Below are positions 17,144 to 26,448 of a stretch of DNA of 34,410 nucleotides, piece after piece. The stretch comes from Tepidimonas charontis (lineage in GTDB: Bacteria > Pseudomonadota > Gammaproteobacteria > Burkholderiales > Burkholderiaceae_C): positions 1-34,410 of the forward strand of contig NZ_VJON01000032.1 in assembly GCF_007556685.1 (NCBI RefSeq), read 5' to 3'. The notes under the pieces are model-generated. The model saw only the letters and a list, made by a program, of their open reading frames with translations. It made no database searches and had not been told where the DNA came from. A program made the translations under genes and the position numbers. Position 1 is the first letter of the stretch. Every line of letters begins with the position of its first letter.

Positions 17144-18682
17144 ATGACCGAATCCTCTTCTGCCGCCGCGCCGGCGCCGGCCCACGACAATGCCCTGATG
17201 GCCGAGCGCCGCGAAAAGCTCGCCGCATTGCGCGCCAGCGGCGCGCCGGCGTTTCCGAACGATGTGCGCCCACAGCACAGCGCCGAAGCGCTGCAGGCCG
17301 AATACGGCCACCTGAGTAACGAACTGCTGGAGCCCTTGCAGGCACGCGTCAGCGTGGCCGGCCGCATGATGCTCAAGCGCGTCATGGGCAAGGCGAGCTT
17401 TGCCACGCTGCAAGACGCCTCCTTCGGTCCGACCGGCGGGCGCATCCAGCTCTATCTGACCAAAGACGCCCTGGGCGAGGCTGCCTACGAGGCGTTCAAG
17501 CATTGGGACCTGGGCGACATCCTCTACGCCGAAGGGACCGTGTTCAAGACGCGCACCGGCGAGCTCTCGATCAAGGTCGATCGTTTGCGCCTGGTGGTCA
17601 AAAGCCTGCGCCCGCTGCCGGACAAATTCCACGGCATCCACGACCAGGAGCTGAAATATCGCCAGCGCTATGTCGATCTGATCACCGACGTCGAGGCGCG
17701 ACGGCGTTTCGTGGCGCGCAGCACGGCCGTGACGGCCCTGCGCGAGTTCATGGTGCAGCACGGCTTTTTGGAGGTGGAAACACCGATGCTGCATCCGATT
17801 CCGGGCGGTGCCAACGCGCGCCCCTTCGTCACCCACCACAACGCGCTGGAGCAGGATATGTATCTGCGCATCGCGCCCGAGTTGTATTTGAAGCGGCTGC
17901 TGGTGGGGGGCTTCGAGCGCGTCTTCGAAATCAACCGCAACTTCCGCAACGAGGGCATCAGCGTACGCCACAACCCCGAGTTCACGATGATGGAGTTCTA
18001 CGCCGCCTACTGGAACCACGTGGACCTGATGGCGTTTACCGAGCAGCTGCTGCGCCACGTGGCGCGCACCGTTTGCGGCAGCGCCCAGCTCGTCTACCAG
18101 GGGCGCGATGTGGACTTGGAGGCGCCGTTCGAGCGCCTGACGATTCGGGAAGCGATCCTGCGCTACAGCGATGCCGGCGCCCACGTGGACGACGCCGATT
18201 GGCTGCGCGAGCGCTTGCGTCGCCTGGGCGTCGATCCGGTCAAAGAACGGCTGGACAGCCGCAGCCTGGCCGGGTTGCAGGTGCTCTATTTCGAGGAGGT
18301 GGTGGAAGACAAGCTCTGGGAGCCGACCTTCATCTGCAACCACCCCACCGAAATTTCCCCGCTGGCACGCGCCAGTGACACCCAGCCCGACATCACCGAG
18401 CGCTTCGAACTCTACATCACCGGGCGCGAGGTGGCCAATGGGTTTTCCGAGCTCAACGATCCAGAAGACCAGGCTGCACGCTTCCACGCCCAGGTGGCCA
18501 ACAAGGCCGCCGGCGATGACGAGGCCATGTATTTCGATGCCGACTACATCCGCGCGCTGGAGTACGGCATGCCGCCGGCCGGCGGCTGCGGCGTCGGTGT
18601 CGATCGTCTGATCATGCTGCTGACCGACAGCCCCAGTATTCGCGACGTGATCCTGTTTCCGGCGCTGCGGCGCGAGGACTGA
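17144..18682 (+). CDS. lysS: Lysyl-tRNA synthetase, class II
   Basis: Charges tRNA-Lys with lysine in the cytoplasm. The 512-residue product has an N-terminal OB-fold anticodon domain (about 60-170; [21 protein letters not shown]) and a class II catalytic core: motif 1 region [18 protein letters not shown], motif 2 [20 protein letters not shown] and motif 3 [33 protein letters not shown] and [15 protein letters not shown] are typical of LysS. ATG 17144 ([16 protein letters not shown]) gives the usual short disordered N-terminus; no strong Shine-Dalgarno is seen. It converges on rpoH with a 16-bp gap. Confidence 0.98.
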   Translation: MTESSSAAAPAPAHDNALMAERREKLAALRASGAPAFPNDVRPQHSAEALQAEYGHLSNELLEPLQARVSVAGRMMLKRVMGKASFATLQDASFGPTGGRIQLYLTKDALGEAAYEAFKHWDLGDILYAEGTVFKTRTGELSIKVDRLRLVVKSLRPLPDKFHGIHDQELKYRQRYVDLITDVEARRRFVARSTAVTALREFMVQHGFLEVETPMLHPIPGGANARPFVTHHNALEQDMYLRIAPELYLKRLLVGGFERVFEINRNFRNEGISVRHNPEFTMMEFYAAYWNHVDLMAFTEQLLRHVARTVCGSAQLVYQGRDVDLEAPFERLTIREAILRYSDAGAHVDDADWLRERLRRLGVDPVKERLDSRSLAGLQVLYFEEVVEDKLWEPTFICNHPTEISPLARASDTQPDITERFELYITGREVANGFSELNDPEDQAARFHAQVANKAAGDDEAMYFDADYIRALEYGMPPAGGCGVGVDRLIMLLTDSPSIRDVILFPALRRED

Positions 18683-18696
18683 CGGCGCCGCGCCGT
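18682..18696. terminator. Small GC hairpin between convergent lysS and rpoH
   Basis: ACGGCG (18682-18687), loop CCG, CGCCGT (18691-18696). It occupies nearly the whole 16-bp gap between the two stop codons. No T tract, so termination in either direction is uncertain. Confidence 0.35.
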
Positions 18697-18698
18697 GC

Positions 18699-19658
18699 TC
18701 AGGCGTAGGCTTCGAGCGCCTTGCGCAATTTCTTCAGCGCCGCTGCTTCGATCTGGCGGATGCGCTCGGCGCTGACGCCGAATTCGGCCGCCAGCTCGTG
18801 CAGCGTGGCGCCCCCCGTGCCGTCGTCGTTGACCTGCAGCCAGCGCGCCGTCACGATGCGGCGCGAGCGCTCATCCAGCTGCGCCAAGGCGTGCTCGATG
18901 CCTTCCGAGCTCAGGCGCTCGCGCTCACGCGCTTCCAGAACGGCAGTCGGCTCGGTGCGCTGATCGGCCAGGTAGGCAATGGGGGCGTGCACCTCCTCGC
19001 CGTCGTCGCTGGGCAGCGGGTCCAGCACCACGTCGCTGCCGGCCATGCGCGTCTCCATCTCGATGACGTCTTCGCGCCGCACGTTGAGCTCACGCGCCAC
19101 GGCCTCGATTTCGGCTTCGCTGAGGCGTTCACGCACCGCGTCTTCGTCGCTGGCGTCGGCTTTGAGGCCACGCTTGAGCGCGCGCAGATTGAAAAACAGC
19201 TTGCGCTGCGCCTTGGTGGTGGCGATCTTGACCATGCGCCAGTTGCGCAGGATGAACTCGTGGATCTCGGCCTTGATCCAATGCACCGCGTAGCTGACCA
19301 GGCGCACCCCTTGCTCCGGGTCGAAGCGCTTGACCGCCTTCATCAGGCCGACGTTGCCTTCTTGGATCAGGTCGGCCTGCGGCAGGCCATAGCCCAGATA
19401 CTGGCGCGAAATGGCCACCACCAGCCGCAGGTGCGACAGCACCAGCTTGCCTGCCGCTTCCAGGTCATGCTCGCGCTGCCAGCGCCGCGCGCACTCGCGC
19501 TCTTCTTCGGCGCTGAGCATCGGGATACGGTTGACCGCGCTGATGTAGGCGTCCAAGTGACCCAGCGGGGGCAGGGTCAGCGACGTGCTCGACCACGCGG
19601 GCAAGGCAGCAACCGCAGCACTGCTGGTCGGCGTCAGGGCAACAGACGTGGCAGCCAT
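18699..19658 (-). CDS. rpoH: Heat-shock sigma factor RpoH (sigma-32)
   Basis: Sigma-70-family factor directing RNA polymerase to heat-shock promoters. The 319-residue product has region 2 (KLVLSHLRLVVAISRQYLGY, DLIQEGNVGLMKAV at 96-109, SYAVHWIKAEIHEF) followed by the diagnostic RpoH box QRKLFFNL (151-158), and a C-terminal region 4.2 helix-turn-helix (TLHELAAEFGVSAERIRQIE). I chose ATG 19658 because AGGAGG lies 9 nt upstream; the frame extends to 19700, but that start has no ribosome site. With this start the CIRCE element at 19702-19728 lies in the leader or promoter, 43 bp upstream, suggesting HrcA control. Monocistronic, convergent with lysS. Confidence 0.95.
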   Translation of the reverse strand: MAATSVALTPTSSAAVAALPAWSSTSLTLPPLGHLDAYISAVNRIPMLSAEEERECARRWQREHDLEAAGKLVLSHLRLVVAISRQYLGYGLPQADLIQEGNVGLMKAVKRFDPEQGVRLVSYAVHWIKAEIHEFILRNWRMVKIATTKAQRKLFFNLRALKRGLKADASDEDAVRERLSEAEIEAVARELNVRREDVIEMETRMAGSDVVLDPLPSDDGEEVHAPIAYLADQRTEPTAVLEARERERLSSEGIEHALAQLDERSRRIVTARWLQVNDDGTGGATLHELAAEFGVSAERIRQIEAAALKKLRKALEAYA

Positions 19659-19701
19659 CGGGTCCAACCTCCTCTCCATCAAACGGTTTGTCGTCATCAT
19701 G

Positions 19702-19728
19702 TTAGCACTCTCTTGGATCGAGTGCTAA
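19702..19728. promoter_or_regulatory. CIRCE element (HrcA operator) upstream of rpoH
   Basis: TTAGCACTC (19702-19710), a 9-bp spacer, GAGTGCTAA (19720-19728): an exact match to the consensus CIRCE inverted repeat. It lies 43 bp upstream of the preferred rpoH start. HrcA bound here would repress rpoH; CIRCE is best known in front of groESL and dnaK operons. No separate promoter was recognised between 19729 and 19890, which also serves the divergent sugar dehydrogenase gene. Confidence 0.93.
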
Positions 19729-19890
19729 ACACCGAGTTCCCCGCCGGCTGGCCCGCAAACCGGGGTGAGTAGGACCTAGGCCGAGCCGGGTCCCGACCGG
19801 CCGGCGTTCCGCCTCGGGCGCCAGGCGGTAAAGGGCAGCGGCCGTGCGGTTTGGTTGACAGCCGTGGCCTTTTGCGCCACCCTTGCCGCC

Positions 19891-21054
19891 ATGGGGTTGC
19901 ACGTTGCGCGCAGGGGACGACGGTGGCTGTGTGTTTGGTTGTACACCGCAGCCGGGCTTGGTCTGGGGATGGCGATGGCGTTTGCGGTCGGGGCGCAGCC
20001 GCCCGCCTCGCTGCGCGTGCAGACCGTGGCCACCAATCTGGAACATCCGTGGGCAGTGGCGTTTTTGCCGCAGGGGCGCTTTTTGGTATCGGAGCGACCG
20101 GGCCGGCTGCGCGTGATCGAGCCTGACGGGCGGTTGGGCGTGCCCATCGCCGGGCTACCCCCCGTGGACGCAGTGGGGCAGGGTGGCTTGCTGGATGTGG
20201 TACTGGACAGCGATTTTGCGCGCAATCGCACCCTGTATTTTTGCTTCGCCCAGCCGCAAACCCCAAACGGGGGCAACGCCACGGCGCTGGCGCGCGCGGT
20301 GCTGTCGGCCGACGCCACCCGACTGGAGCAGGTGCGCGTGATCTTTCGCCAACAGCCAGCTGTGGCCAGCCGCTTGCACTTCGGTTGCCGCATCGTCGAG
20401 GCCCCGGACGGCACCTTGTTTTTGACCTTGGGCGAGCGCTACCACCGCATGGCCGATGCGCAGACGCTGGACAATCATCTGGGCAAGGTGGTGCGCGTGA
20501 CCAAAGACGGTGCGGTGCCGTCCGATAACCCGTTCGTCGGGCACAGTGACGCACTGCCCGAGATTTGGAGCTACGGCCATCGTAACCCGCAGGGGGCCGT
20601 CTGGGGGCCAGATGGGCGGCTGTGGATCCACGAACATGGGCCTCAGGGCGGCGACGAAATCAACCGGCCGCCGCGTGGCGGCAACCACGGCTGGCCGGTG
20701 GTGACGTTCGGTGAGCAGTATGGCGGCGGGCGCATCGGCGAGGGCACACACAAGCCGGGCATGGTGGCGCCGCTGTACCACTGGACGCCGTCCATTGCGC
20801 CGTCTGGCATGGCCTTTTTGCGCAGCGAGCGCTATGGCGCCGCCTGGCGCGGTAACCTCTTCATCGGTGCCCTGCGTGGGCAGCACTTGCTGCGGCTGGA
20901 GCTGGATGGTACCCGTGTCGTGCGCGAGCAGCGCCTACTCACCGAGCTACGCGCGCGCATCCGCGACGTGCGCGAGGGGCCCGATGGGTGGCTATACCTG
21001 CTCACCGACGCGCCCGACGGCCGCCTGCTGCGGGTGTTGCCGGCTGACCTATGA
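19891..21054 (+). CDS. PQQ-dependent sugar dehydrogenase (soluble aldose/sorbosone type)
   Basis: Secreted beta-propeller of the GSDH/Yli-type family that uses pyrroloquinoline quinone to oxidise aldose sugars; some members have no known substrate. The 387-residue product has an N-terminal arginine-rich region and hydrophobic segment (RRGRRWLCVWLYTAAGLGLG then MAMAFAVGA) consistent with a signal peptide. Family motifs follow: LEHPWAVAFLPQGRFLVSER, GGLLDVVLD, HFGCRIVEAPDGTLFLTLGE, SYGHRNPQG, HEHGPQGGDEIN and NHGWPVVTFG. ATG 19891 is preferred over a TTG 36 bp earlier; an internal ATG at 19969 is an alternative. No Shine-Dalgarno is evident. Its stop is 7 bp before dciA. No PQQ synthesis genes are in the window. 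Confidence 0.88.
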   Translation: MGLHVARRGRRWLCVWLYTAAGLGLGMAMAFAVGAQPPASLRVQTVATNLEHPWAVAFLPQGRFLVSERPGRLRVIEPDGRLGVPIAGLPPVDAVGQGGLLDVVLDSDFARNRTLYFCFAQPQTPNGGNATALARAVLSADATRLEQVRVIFRQQPAVASRLHFGCRIVEAPDGTLFLTLGERYHRMADAQTLDNHLGKVVRVTKDGAVPSDNPFVGHSDALPEIWSYGHRNPQGAVWGPDGRLWIHEHGPQGGDEINRPPRGGNHGWPVVTFGEQYGGGRIGEGTHKPGMVAPLYHWTPSIAPSGMAFLRSERYGAAWRGNLFIGALRGQHLLRLELDGTRVVREQRLLTELRARIRDVREGPDGWLYLLTDAPDGRLLRVLPADL

Positions 21055-21055
21055 T
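21050..21055 (+). promoter_or_regulatory. Putative -10 box of dciA, overlapping the upstream stop codon
   Basis: TATGAT contains the TGA stop of the sugar dehydrogenase gene and is followed by exactly 6 nt and the dciA ATG. There is no Shine-Dalgarno, so a leaderless dciA transcript is possible. Confidence 0.4.
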
Positions 21056-21061
21056 CGGTAC

Positions 21062-21376
21062 ATGCCCAAACCGATCGTCACCCTGCAACAGGCGGTGCGC
21101 GCCAACCCGGTGCTGGCCGATGTGGCCGAGCGTGCCTGGGCGTCGCGACGGCTGCTGCGCCGCGTGGTCACCCACCTGCCACCGTTGCTGCGTGATCAGG
21201 TGCAGGCCGGGCCGCTGGACGGCGACACCTGGTGCGTGCTGGCAGCCAGCCCAGCGGTGGCGGCCAAGGTGCGCCAACTCGCGCCGGTGCTGCTGGCCGC
21301 GGCGCGCAACGCCGGCGTAGCCGTGCAGACCCTGCAGGTGCGTGTGCAAGGACAGGGCAGCGCCCGCCAGCGCTGA
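21062..21376 (+). CDS. dciA: DUF721 protein, probable DnaB helicase operator DciA
   Basis: Short basic protein of 104 residues. The N-terminal half ([36 protein letters not shown]) and the following [20 protein letters not shown], then VQTLQVRVQ, match the DUF721/DciA fold. DciA proteins load or regulate the replicative helicase DnaB in bacteria that lack DnaC. The gene stands just upstream of secA, a position frequently seen for dciA in proteobacteria. This supports the call, although sequence similarity within DUF721 is low. Confidence 0.75.
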   Translation: MPKPIVTLQQAVRANPVLADVAERAWASRRLLRRVVTHLPPLLRDQVQAGPLDGDTWCVLAASPAVAAKVRQLAPVLLAAARNAGVAVQTLQVRVQGQGSARQR

Positions 21377-21687
21377 CGACGGCGCGGTGGCCCGAAGCGG
21401 CCTTGGGAGGTGCGGCTTGCCATGAAGCCGTGTGCGGCCGGTGCGCATTGGCGAGATACCCATCGCGCACCAGTGGGCTGGGTGCCAATGCGGCATACGC
21501 CGGGCCAGGCCGCTGTCGCCGTATGGTATCGGCGCGGGGCTACAATGCCCGCACAAGCAGGTGGTCGCCCCAGTGGCCACCCTCTTTTTTCGTCTGCTCG
21601 GCCCGGACTGCGGGGCCGGCGCCGGCAGGCCAGATGCGATTTTTTGACGAGCCGTCGCCCCACGGTGGGGTCGTCGGCGGGGTTGAT
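21377..21687 (+). other. Intergenic region and leader of secA
   Basis: 311 bp between dciA and secA. It holds a TACAAT -10 box at 21541-21546, predicting a leader of about 134 nt. A small hairpin CCCCA (21658-21662) / TGGGG (21666-21670) lies just before the GGGG ribosome site. A 53-codon frame from ATG 21545 runs into the start of secA, but it resembles no known protein and no SecM-like arrest motif. No further structure was seen. Confidence 0.45.
21541..21546 (+). promoter_or_regulatory. Putative -10 box of secA
   Basis: TACAAT within CTACAAT, the 7-mer shared with the desaturase, liv and lysS upstream regions. No clear -35 hexamer. Confidence 0.45.
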
Positions 21688-24444
21688 ATGGCCATTCCGT
21701 TCCTGACCAAGATTTTCGGCAGCCGCAACGACCGGCTGCTCAAGAGCTACCGCAAGACGGTCGAGCGCATCAATGCGCTGGAGCCGACCTATGCCCTGCT
21801 CAGCGACGAGCAACTGCAGGCCAAGACGGCTGAATTTCGTCAGCGCTTGGCCAATGGCGAGACGCTCGACGCGCTGCTGCCGGAGGCCTTTGCCACTGTG
21901 CGCGAGGCGAGCAAGCGGGTCATGAAGATGCGCCACTTCGACGTGCAGCTGATGGGCGGCATCGCGCTGCACCAGGGCAAGATCGCCGAGATGCGCACCG
22001 GCGAGGGCAAGACCCTGACGGCGACGCTGCCGGTGTACCTGAATGCCCTCACCGGCAAAGGGGTGCACGTCGTCACCGTCAACGACTACCTGGCCAACCG
22101 CGACGCCCAGTGGATGGGCAAGCTCTACAACTGGCTGGGGCTGAGCGTGGGTGTCAACCTGCCGCTGATGTCGCGCGAGCAGAAACAGGCCGCCTACGCC
22201 GCCGACATCACCTACGGCACCAACAACGAGTATGGCTTCGACTACCTGCGCGACAACATGGTGTACGAGGCGCGCGACCGCGTGCAGCGCGGCCTGCACT
22301 ATGCCATCGTCGACGAAGTGGACTCGATCCTGATCGACGAGGCGCGCACGCCGCTGATCATCAGTGGCCAGGCCGAAGACCACACCGAGCTGTATCTGAA
22401 GATCCGCGCGCTGGTGCCGCACCTGACGCGCCAGGAGGGCGAGGCCGACCCCCGCACCGGCGAGGGCGTCATCAAGCCGGGCGATTTCACGGTCGATGAA
22501 AAGTCGCACCAAATCCACCTGACCGAGCAGGGTCACGAGCACGCCGAGCAACTGCTGGCGCGCGCCGGGCTGCTGCCCGAGGGTGCTTCGCTGTACGACC
22601 CGGCCAACATCACCCTGCTGCACCACTTGGTGACGGCGCTCAAGGCGCAGCACCTGTATCACCGCGACCAGCACTACGTGGTGCAAAACGGCGAGATCGT
22701 CATCGTCGATGAGTTCACCGGGCGCCTGATGGTGGGGCGGCGCTGGAGCGACGGTCTGCACCAGGCGGTGGAAGCCAAGGAGGGCGTGCCGATCCAGCCC
22801 GAAAACCAGACGCTGGCTTCGATCACCTTCCAAAACTACTTCCGGCTCTACGGCAAGCTGGCCGGCATGACCGGCACCGCCGACACCGAGGCGTACGAGT
22901 TCCAAGAGATCTACGGACTGGAAACGGTGGTCATCCCGCCCAACCGGCCCAGCCAGCGTCGCGACGAGCAAGACCGCGTCTACAAAACGACGGCGGAAAA
23001 ATACCGCGCCGTCATCGCCGATATCCGCGAATGCCACGAACGCGGTCAACCCGTCTTGGTGGGTACGTCGTCGATCGAAAATTCGGAACTCATCTCCCAG
23101 TTGCTGCAGCGCGAGGGCTTGCCGCACGAGGTGCTCAACGCCAAACAGCACGCGCGCGAGGCCGAAATCATCGCCCAGGCGGGCCGGCCTGGGGCCATCA
23201 CCATCGCCACCAACATGGCCGGCCGCGGCACCGACATCGTGCTCGGTGGCAACTTGGAGAAGATGATCGCGGCCGTGCAGGCCGATGCATCGCTCGACGA
23301 AGCCACCCAGCGGCAGCGCATCGAGCAGCTCACCGCCCAGTGGCAGGCCGACCACGAAAAGGTCAAGGCCTTGGGTGGGCTGCGCATCATCGGCACCGAG
23401 CGGCATGAGAGCCGCCGCATCGACAACCAGCTGCGCGGGCGTGCCGGGCGTCAGGGCGATCCGGGGTCCTCGCGCTTTTACCTGTCGCTGGACGACCCGC
23501 TGATGCGCATCTTCGCCGGCGACCGCGTGCGCGCCATCATGGAGCGGCTGAAAATGCCCGAGGGCGAGGCCATCGAAGCCGGCATCGTCACCCGCTCCAT
23601 CGAGAGCGCGCAGCGCAAGGTCGAGGCGCGCAACTTCGACATCCGCAAGCAGTTGCTGGAGTACGACGACGTCGCCAACGACCAGCGCAAGGTCATCTAC
23701 CAGCAGCGCAACGATATCCTCGACGCTGCGGACCTGTCGGCGCAGGTGGCGGCGTTGCGCGAAGGGGCACTCACCGATTTCGTGCGCCGCTACGTGCCAG
23801 CGGACAGCGTCGAGGAGCAGTGGGATGTGCCCGCGCTGCAGCAGGCGCTGGCCGACGAATTCGGCTTGACGCTGGACCTGGTGGGCGAGCTGCAGCGCGC
23901 CGAGGCGATGGATGACGCAGACATCGTGCGGCGTGTGGTACAAGCCGCGCACGAGGCCTACGCCGCCAAGGTGGCGCTGGCCGGGCCAGAGGCGTTTCGC
24001 GCCTTCGAGCGCGTGGTACTGCTGCAGACGCTAGACAGTCATTGGCGCGAGCACTTGGCGGCGCTGGACTATCTGCGCCAGGGCATTCACCTGCGCGGTT
24101 ACGCACAAAAACAACCCAAGCAAGAGTACAAGCGCGAGGCGTTCGAGCTGTTTGCACAGATGCTGGATGCCGTGCGCGCCGAAGTCACGCGCATCCTGAT
24201 GCGGGTGCAGGTGCAAACGCCCGAGCAGGTCAGCAGCGCCGCCGAACGCCTGGAGCACGACGCCGAGCGCCTGCGCAATGTCACCTACACCGCGCCGACC
24301 GAGACCGGCGAAGCCGAGACCACCGCCGACCAGGGGCTGCTCAACAAGGCGGGGGGCGCCGCCCTGCCGCGCGTGGGCCGCAACGACCCGTGCCCTTGCG
24401 GCAGCGGCAAGAAGTACAAGCACTGCCACGGTCGGTTGAGCTGA
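21688..24444 (+). CDS. secA: Preprotein translocase ATPase SecA
   Basis: Motor that pushes unfolded preproteins through SecYEG. The 918-residue product starts [20 protein letters not shown]. It has NBD1 with Walker [10 protein letters not shown] and Walker [21 protein letters not shown], the preprotein cross-linking domain (about 225-370), and NBD2 with [15 protein letters not shown] and [20 protein letters not shown]. The helical scaffold follows, and the C-terminal zinc/SecB-binding tail has [16 protein letters not shown] 21688 has a GGGG ribosome site; the frame is open far upstream, but that part is not SecA-like. Length and motifs are intact. Confidence 0.98.
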   Translation: MAIPFLTKIFGSRNDRLLKSYRKTVERINALEPTYALLSDEQLQAKTAEFRQRLANGETLDALLPEAFATVREASKRVMKMRHFDVQLMGGIALHQGKIAEMRTGEGKTLTATLPVYLNALTGKGVHVVTVNDYLANRDAQWMGKLYNWLGLSVGVNLPLMSREQKQAAYAADITYGTNNEYGFDYLRDNMVYEARDRVQRGLHYAIVDEVDSILIDEARTPLIISGQAEDHTELYLKIRALVPHLTRQEGEADPRTGEGVIKPGDFTVDEKSHQIHLTEQGHEHAEQLLARAGLLPEGASLYDPANITLLHHLVTALKAQHLYHRDQHYVVQNGEIVIVDEFTGRLMVGRRWSDGLHQAVEAKEGVPIQPENQTLASITFQNYFRLYGKLAGMTGTADTEAYEFQEIYGLETVVIPPNRPSQRRDEQDRVYKTTAEKYRAVIADIRECHERGQPVLVGTSSIENSELISQLLQREGLPHEVLNAKQHAREAEIIAQAGRPGAITIATNMAGRGTDIVLGGNLEKMIAAVQADASLDEATQRQRIEQLTAQWQADHEKVKALGGLRIIGTERHESRRIDNQLRGRAGRQGDPGSSRFYLSLDDPLMRIFAGDRVRAIMERLKMPEGEAIEAGIVTRSIESAQRKVEARNFDIRKQLLEYDDVANDQRKVIYQQRNDILDAADLSAQVAALREGALTDFVRRYVPADSVEEQWDVPALQQALADEFGLTLDLVGELQRAEAMDDADIVRRVVQAAHEAYAAKVALAGPEAFRAFERVVLLQTLDSHWREHLAALDYLRQGIHLRGYAQKQPKQEYKREAFELFAQMLDAVRAEVTRILMRVQVQTPEQVSSAAERLEHDAERLRNVTYTAPTETGEAETTADQGLLNKAGGAALPRVGRNDPCPCGSGKKYKHCHGRLS

Positions 24445-24510
24445 CCGGCTCTGTGAGCCTTGGGCGACGTGCACCTCGGACATACGGGGTGGAGTAGGGT
24501 ATACGCAGTC

Positions 24511-24538
24511 TTGCGTGCCCACCGTCCCGCGTTATACT
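24511..24538 (+). promoter_or_regulatory. Sigma-70-like promoter of the chemoreceptor gene
   Basis: TTGCGT (24511-24516), a 16-bp spacer and TATACT (24533-24538), 35 bp before the ATG at 24574. This resembles a housekeeping promoter; I do not see the sigma-28 consensus often found in front of chemotaxis genes. Confidence 0.55.
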
Positions 24539-24573
24539 CCAGACGGAACCGTTAGCAATCGGGAAGCCATGCG

Positions 24574-26379
24574 ATGCGTTTGCAGAACTTGACGATCGGG
24601 GTGCGGCTGGCGTTGGCCGTCGGCGTGATGGCCCTGGGGATGCTCATCGCGGCGGGGGGGTTGCTGGGCACCAGCGCCTGGCTGGTGGCGCCCAAGACCG
24701 CGCAGGCGGTGCGGGTGAACGAACTGGCCGTCATCGCGACCGAGTGGGGCCAGTTGGCCGATGTCCAGAACCAGCGTCAGGTCATCATCGCCCGCTTCGG
24801 GGTGCAGAATCCCGAGCTCAAGCGGGCCGTCGAGGCCAACATCGAGAAGGCGCGCGAGCGCGTCAACGATCTGCAGGAAACCTTGAGCCGCTAGATCCGC
24901 CAGACCGGGCAGGTGGCGGCATTCGAACAGGCGGGCAAGGTCCGCGATGACTATCTGGCGCTGCGTGATCAGCTCTCCCGCGCGATCGAGTCCGAGGACC
25001 TGCCTGCCATCGAGCGGCTGATTCCGCAGGTTCGGCAAAAGGGACAGGCCTACACCGAGGCGGTCGGGGCGCTGGCCCGCGGGCTGCAGCAGGAGGCCAA
25101 GCAAGCCCTGGAAGATTTGGAAGCCGCTCAGCGCGTCACCGAGTATGCGGTGCTGGCGGTGATCGCCGCGGCGCTGGCGGTGGGGGCGCTGCTGGCCGTG
25201 GGCATCGTGCGCAGCATCACCCGGCCTCTGCATGAGGCGGTGGCCCTGGTCGAAGCCGTGGCGCAGGGGGATTTGACCCGGCCCATCCAGGCCCGCTCCA
25301 GCGACGAGGTGGGCCGCCTGCTGCAGGCTCTGTCGCGCATGCAGGCCGCGCTGGTCGAGGCGGTCGCGCGCATCCGCCAGGCGGCGACCGGTGTTGACCA
25401 CGGCGCCGCCGAAATCGCCGCCGGCAACCAGGACCTGTCCGCACGCACCGAAAGCGCCGCGTCGACCCTGGAGCAAACCGCCTCCAGCATGGAGGAGCTG
25501 ACCGAAGCCGTGCGCCACAGCGCCGAGGCGGCCCGCACCGCCAACCAACTGGCCAGTCAGGTGGCGCAGACCGCCCGCGAAGGGGGGCAGGCGATGCAGG
25601 AATTGACCCGGTCGATGCAGGGGATCGAGACCGCCAGCCGCAAGATTGCGGACATCACCAACGTCATCGATGGCATTGCTTTCCAGACCAACATCCTGGC
25701 GCTGAACGCGGCGGTCGAAGCGGCCCGCGCGGGCGAGGCGGGCCGCGGTTTTGCCGTGGTGGCGGGCGAGGTGCGCCAGCTGGCCCAGCGCAGCGCCCAG
25801 GCGGCCAAGGAGATCAAGTCGCTCATCGAAGACAGCGTGGCCCGGGTGCAGCAAGGGGGCACGCAGGTGCAGCACGCGGGCCAGACGATGGAGCAGATCG
25901 TCCAGGGCATCCAGCGGGTGGCGGACATGATTGGCGATGTGGCCGCCGCGGCCAACGAGCAAAGCGAAGGGATCGGGCAGGTCAACGCCGCAGTGGGCCA
26001 GTTGGACCAGGCCACCCAACAGAATGCAGCGCTGGTCGAGCAGTCCGCCGCCGCCGCACAAAGCCTGCACCAGCAGGCCGACAGCCTGTTGCGCGTGGTG
26101 TCGCAGTTCCGCACCGGGGCGGGCGACGGCGGGCCCGGCCGGTTGGTCGAGGCGTCCCCGGCCCGCGTGGAGCCGGCGGCCCAGCACATCCCCGCGCCGA
26201 CGCGCCCGGCGTCCCGGCCCGCGCTCGCGCCCGCAGCCCCCAAGCCGTCGCCCGCTCGGGTGGCTGCGCCGGCGGGGGCGTCCAAACCGCGTTCCACCCC
26301 GGCCGACGCCCCCTTGCCGCCCGCCGCGACGGGCAGCGCGTCGGCCAAGGCCGACGATGGCGATTGGGAAACCTTCTGA
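24574..26379 (+). pseudogene. Methyl-accepting chemotaxis protein interrupted by one in-frame TAG
   Basis: Transmembrane chemoreceptor that would signal to CheA/CheW. The same frame runs 602 codons with a single TAG at 24892-24894 (codon 107). Before it: TM1 (about 10-34) and the start of a periplasmic helical domain. After it: the rest of that domain, TM2 (about 190-213), HAMP, and a full signalling domain with the tip [20 protein letters not shown] followed by [21 protein letters not shown] Pro/Ala-rich tail ends in DWETF, like the CheR/CheB docking pentapeptide NWETF. The stop truncates the product to 106 residues. Reinitiation at GTG 24913 would give 488 residues lacking TM1. Downstream reading is undecayed, so the lesion is recent, suppressed, or a sequencing error. 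Confidence 0.88.
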
Positions 26380-26397
26380 CCACCTGACCACCTGACC
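26377..26397 (+). repeat. Short tandem repeat of TGACCACC at the chemoreceptor stop
   Basis: Two full copies of TGACCACC (26377-26384, 26385-26392) and a third partial copy. The first TGA is the stop codon of the chemoreceptor frame. Probably replication slippage; no function is evident. Confidence 0.7.
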
Positions 26398-26436
26398 GCT
26401 GCGGGGGTCCGGGGCGGGGGCCGCTGCGCCATCGGT

Positions 26437-26442
26437 TACGAT
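26437..26442 (+). promoter_or_regulatory. Putative -10 box of argJ, leaderless spacing
   Basis: TACGAT with 6 nt to ATG 26449. A purine stretch AGAGG lies only 1 nt from the ATG, too close to act as a normal ribosome binding site. Confidence 0.45.
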
Positions 26443-26448
26443 AGAGGC

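Noticed and set aside
21545-21706. 53-codon frame in the secA leader as a SecM-like regulator
   Set aside because: No signal peptide, no arrest-like motif and no homology; it overlaps the secA start out of frame.
21196-23952. 918-codon open frame on the minus strand opposite secA
   Set aside because: A mirror of secA codon usage; rich in Val/Leu/His/Asp with no domain and no ribosome site. secA accounts for the region.
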